Below, one piece after another: positions 15,552-17,482 of a stretch of DNA of 17,482 nucleotides (its first letter is position 1; every line of letters begins with the position of its first letter). Below the pieces are notes generated by a model, which searched no databases, was not told the origin of the DNA, and saw nothing but the letters and a program-made list of their open reading frames with translations. Source of the stretch: Pseudomonadota bacterium (GTDB taxonomy: Bacteria > Pseudomonadota > Alphaproteobacteria > Rhizobiales > Devosiaceae); assembly GCA_023430705.1 (NCBI GenBank), contig JAEYZJ010000218.1, positions 1 through 17,482 of the forward strand, read 5' to 3'. Both the position numbers and the translations under genes were made by a program.

Positions 15552-15578
15552 GGTCGTCGGGCAGGCGATCCTACAACC
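15544..15578. terminator. Shared hairpin between the convergent SIS and epmB genes
   Basis: GGTTGTAGG at 15544-15552 and CCTACAACC at 15570-15578 are exact reverse complements. A G-T position and three further pairs (TCG/CGA) extend the stem to 13 pairs around a nine-base loop. The SIS stop codon (15549-15551) is in the left arm and the epmB stop codon (15573-15571) is in the right arm. No strong T-run follows on either strand, so intrinsic termination would be weak or need Rho. A bidirectional terminator is the likely role. Confidence 0.6.
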
Positions 15579-16659
15579 TCTCCTCATTCTCTCGCCCGTC
15601 ATCTCCCTGCTCCGCGGGCGGGGGATACACATGGTCGGCGCCGCGCCAGTCCGTCACGATACAGACGCCGTCCTCGTCGCGCACGTTCGGCGCGGCGACC
15701 GGCGCCTTGCCGTACCCTCCAGGAATGTCCAGCACGTAGGTCGGCTGGCACAGCCCCGACACCCGGCCGCGCAGTGCCTTCACCAGCTCCTGCCCGCGCG
15801 CGATCGGCACCCTGAAATGAGAGGTCCCCGGCGCGAGGTCGGGATGATGCAGATAGTACGGCTTCACCCGCGCTTCGACGAATCCGCGCATCAGCTCAGC
15901 CAGCACGTCGACATCGTCGTTGACGCCGGCCAGCAACACCGACTGGCTGAGCATGACGATACCCGCATCGACCAGCCGCCCCGTCGCGGCCCGCGCCGTC
16001 TCGGTCAATTCACGCGGGTGGTTCGCGTGCAGCGCCACATAGGTCGTCTTGCCGCTCGCCTTCAGTGCCGCGATCAGCCTCTCGTCCACCCGCTCCGGCT
16101 CGACCACTGGGACACGTGTATGGAAACGCAATACCTTGACGTGCGGGATGTTCCTGAGCCGCATCATCATGTCTTCGAGCCGCCGCGCCGACAGCACCAG
16201 GGGATCGCCGCCGGTGAGGATCACTTCCCAGATCTCGGGATGGTCCGCGATGTAGCCGATGGCTTTGTCCATCGCTTCAGGCGAGAGCGTGCCGAGCCCA
16301 TCGGGACCCACCATCTCGCGGCGGAAACAGAAGCGGCAATAGACCGGGCAGACATGCACCGCCTTCAGCAGCACCCTGTCGGGATACCTGTGGACGATAC
16401 CTTCGACCGCAAGGTGTGTCCGGTCCCCTATCGGATCTTCACGCTCCTCCGGCAGCACCGTGAGTTCAGCCAGGTCCGGCACGAACTGCCGCGCGATCGG
16501 GTCGCCGGGATCGGCGCGGTCGATCAGCCCCGCGATCGTCGGCGTGACCGCCACGGCGTATTTACGGGCGACCGCCTCGGTCTCCTTGCGCCGCGTCTCG
16601 GGCAAGAGTCCCGCCTCGACGAGATCGGCGGCGCTGCGAAGAGCTTTGTCGTGCTTCAT
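15571..16659 (-). CDS. epmB: EF-P lysine 2,3-aminomutase (EpmB), radical SAM enzyme
   Basis: This is a 362-residue radical SAM, PLP-dependent enzyme of the lysine 2,3-aminomutase family. The iron-sulfur cluster ligands are Cys104, Cys108 and Cys111 (CPVYCRFC). The SAM-binding GGDPL follows at 150-154. Lys318 in GGYGKAP is the PLP-binding lysine, and Asp274 (HHPD) and Asp311 match the residues that hold the lysine substrate in the clostridial enzyme. Immediate ATGA overlap with epmA indicates EpmB, which converts alpha-lysine to beta-lysine for attachment to elongation factor P, and not a free-lysine aminomutase of catabolism. The family length (about 340-360) also fits. No efp gene is found downstream. 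Confidence 0.92.
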   Translation of the reverse strand: MKHDKALRSAADLVEAGLLPETRRKETEAVARKYAVAVTPTIAGLIDRADPGDPIARQFVPDLAELTVLPEEREDPIGDRTHLAVEGIVHRYPDRVLLKAVHVCPVYCRFCFRREMVGPDGLGTLSPEAMDKAIGYIADHPEIWEVILTGGDPLVLSARRLEDMMMRLRNIPHVKVLRFHTRVPVVEPERVDERLIAALKASGKTTYVALHANHPRELTETARAATGRLVDAGIVMLSQSVLLAGVNDDVDVLAELMRGFVEARVKPYYLHHPDLAPGTSHFRVPIARGQELVKALRGRVSGLCQPTYVLDIPGGYGKAPVAAPNVRDEDGVCIVTDWRGADHVYPPPAEQGDDGRENEERL

Positions 16660-17482
16660 CTCTCGCCTCCCGCGACGGGGACCCAGATCACGTCGTCGAT
16701 CCGGGGCGCGCCGGTCGCCAGCATCACCAGCCGGTCGAAGCCGAGCGCCACGCCGCTCGTCTCGTCCATCAGGGGCAGCGCCGCCAGCAGGTCCTCGTCG
16801 AGCGGATAGACCTCGCCGTAGAGCCGCTGCTTCTCATCCATCTCCGCGGCAAACCTGCGGCGCTGCTCGTTCGCATCGGTAAGCTCCCCGAACCCGTTCG
16901 CGAGTTCCACCCCTGCGGCATAGAGTTCGAACCGCTCCGCAACCCGCCGGTCGTCGGCAGCCCGCCGCGCCAGAGCCGCCTCCGCCGCCGGATAACGGTC
17001 CAGCACCGTGATCCCCCCGATCCCAAGGTTGGGCTCGATCTTTTCGACAAGCACCCGGCTGAAGAGGTACGACCACGTGTACTCGGACGGCACATCCAGC
17101 CCTGCGCGCTGCATCTCGGCCGCCAGTGCATCGGCGTTCGTCTCGCCCTCGCCGTCCATCGTCGCGAAGATGTCGATCCCCGCATACCGGCGAAAGGCTT
17201 CGGCCACCGCGAGCCGCTCCACATCCCTCAAAGGATCACACTCGCGTCCACGAAAGCGCAGCCGGCTCGCGCCCGTGATCTCGGCCGCCATCCGGCACAG
17301 CGCGACACAGTCGTCGATCACCGCATCATAGGGCTCCCCGGCCCGATACCATTCCAGCATGGTGAACTCGGGATGGTGCAGCGCGCTCCGCTCGCGGTTG
17401 CGCCAGACATGCCCCAGCGACACGATCCTCCGCTCGCCCGCCGCCAGCAGCTTCTTCATCGAGAACTCGGGGGACGTGTGGA
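16656..17482 (-). CDS. epmA: EF-P lysine ligase (EpmA), partial, runs off the right edge
   Basis: This is a class II aminoacyl-tRNA synthetase paralogue of LysRS without the anticodon-binding domain. It activates beta-lysine and ligates it to a lysine of elongation factor P, relieving ribosome stalling at polyproline. Visible are HTSPEFSMKKLLAAG at the right edge, a motif 2 region (HVWRNRERSALHHPEFTMLEWYR), the ELANGFGELTDANEQ segment specific to EpmA/LysRS, and a motif 3 (GVALGFDRLVMLATG). About 274 residues are present, and an estimated 50-70 N-terminal residues are outside the window. An ATG at 17459 exists, but coding continues upstream of it in the same frame. The stop overlaps the epmB start by three bases, so the two are coupled. 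Confidence 0.93.
   Translation of the reverse strand, partial: HTSPEFSMKKLLAAGERRIVSLGHVWRNRERSALHHPEFTMLEWYRAGEPYDAVIDDCVALCRMAAEITGASRLRFRGRECDPLRDVERLAVAEAFRRYAGIDIFATMDGEGETNADALAAEMQRAGLDVPSEYTWSYLFSRVLVEKIEPNLGIGGITVLDRYPAAEAALARRAADDRRVAERFELYAAGVELANGFGELTDANEQRRRFAAEMDEKQRLYGEVYPLDEDLLAALPLMDETSGVALGFDRLVMLATGAPRIDDVIWVPVAGGER

Noticed and set aside
15631..16809. A 392-codon plus-strand open frame opposite epmB and the end of epmA.
   Set aside because: The minus strand has the radical SAM cysteines and the PLP lysine in the right places. The plus frame has no family features.

Overview
The window is GC-rich and densely coded, and it reads as chromosomal DNA of an alphaproteobacterium, most likely one of the Hyphomicrobiales. 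The support for that is a PAN-domain version of the bacterial alpha-2-macroglobulin, an adjacent EpmA/EpmB pair, a ROK-controlled sugar importer with a single-domain ATPase, and heavy use of ATGA-type gene overlaps. The assignment rests on family knowledge, not on a search. No tRNA, rRNA, CRISPR array, insertion sequence or prophage gene was seen. Two genes are cut by the window edges.

Layout from left to right. (1) Positions 1-3645, minus: the N-terminal two thirds or so of a large secreted alpha-2-macroglobulin-like protein, running off the left edge. (2) Positions 3842-8692, plus: a five-gene operon of a ROK repressor, a sugar ABC ATPase, a periplasmic binding protein, an RbsC-type permease and a short-chain dehydrogenase. 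Three of its four junctions overlap as ATGA or GTGA. An AT-rich inverted repeat just upstream (3779-3797) is the likely ROK operator. (3) Positions 8701-13797, minus: a second, convergent five-gene operon of a family 1 solute-binding protein, two MalF/MalG-type permeases, a GH84 beta-N-acetylglucosaminidase very similar to human O-GlcNAcase, and a GNAT acetyltransferase. (4) Positions 14075-15551, plus: a divergent GntR/HutC-type regulator and a UPF0309 SIS-domain protein. A pair of near-identical 23-bp elements in opposite orientation lies between (3) and (4) and probably binds the regulator. (5) Positions 15571-17482, minus: EpmB and a partial EpmA, which together install beta-lysine on elongation factor P.

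Regions (3) and (4) look like one amino-sugar system. The importer would bring in a GlcNAc-containing compound, the cytoplasmic GH84 would release GlcNAc, the SIS protein would act on a phosphosugar product, and the GntR protein would sense a sugar phosphate and control both transcripts. The importer lacks an ATPase gene here, so it must borrow one.

The most interesting point is that the GH84 and GNAT proteins, made from overlapping genes, correspond in order to the N-terminal and C-terminal domains of the single mammalian O-GlcNAcase. The bacterial GNAT keeps the acetyl-CoA loop.
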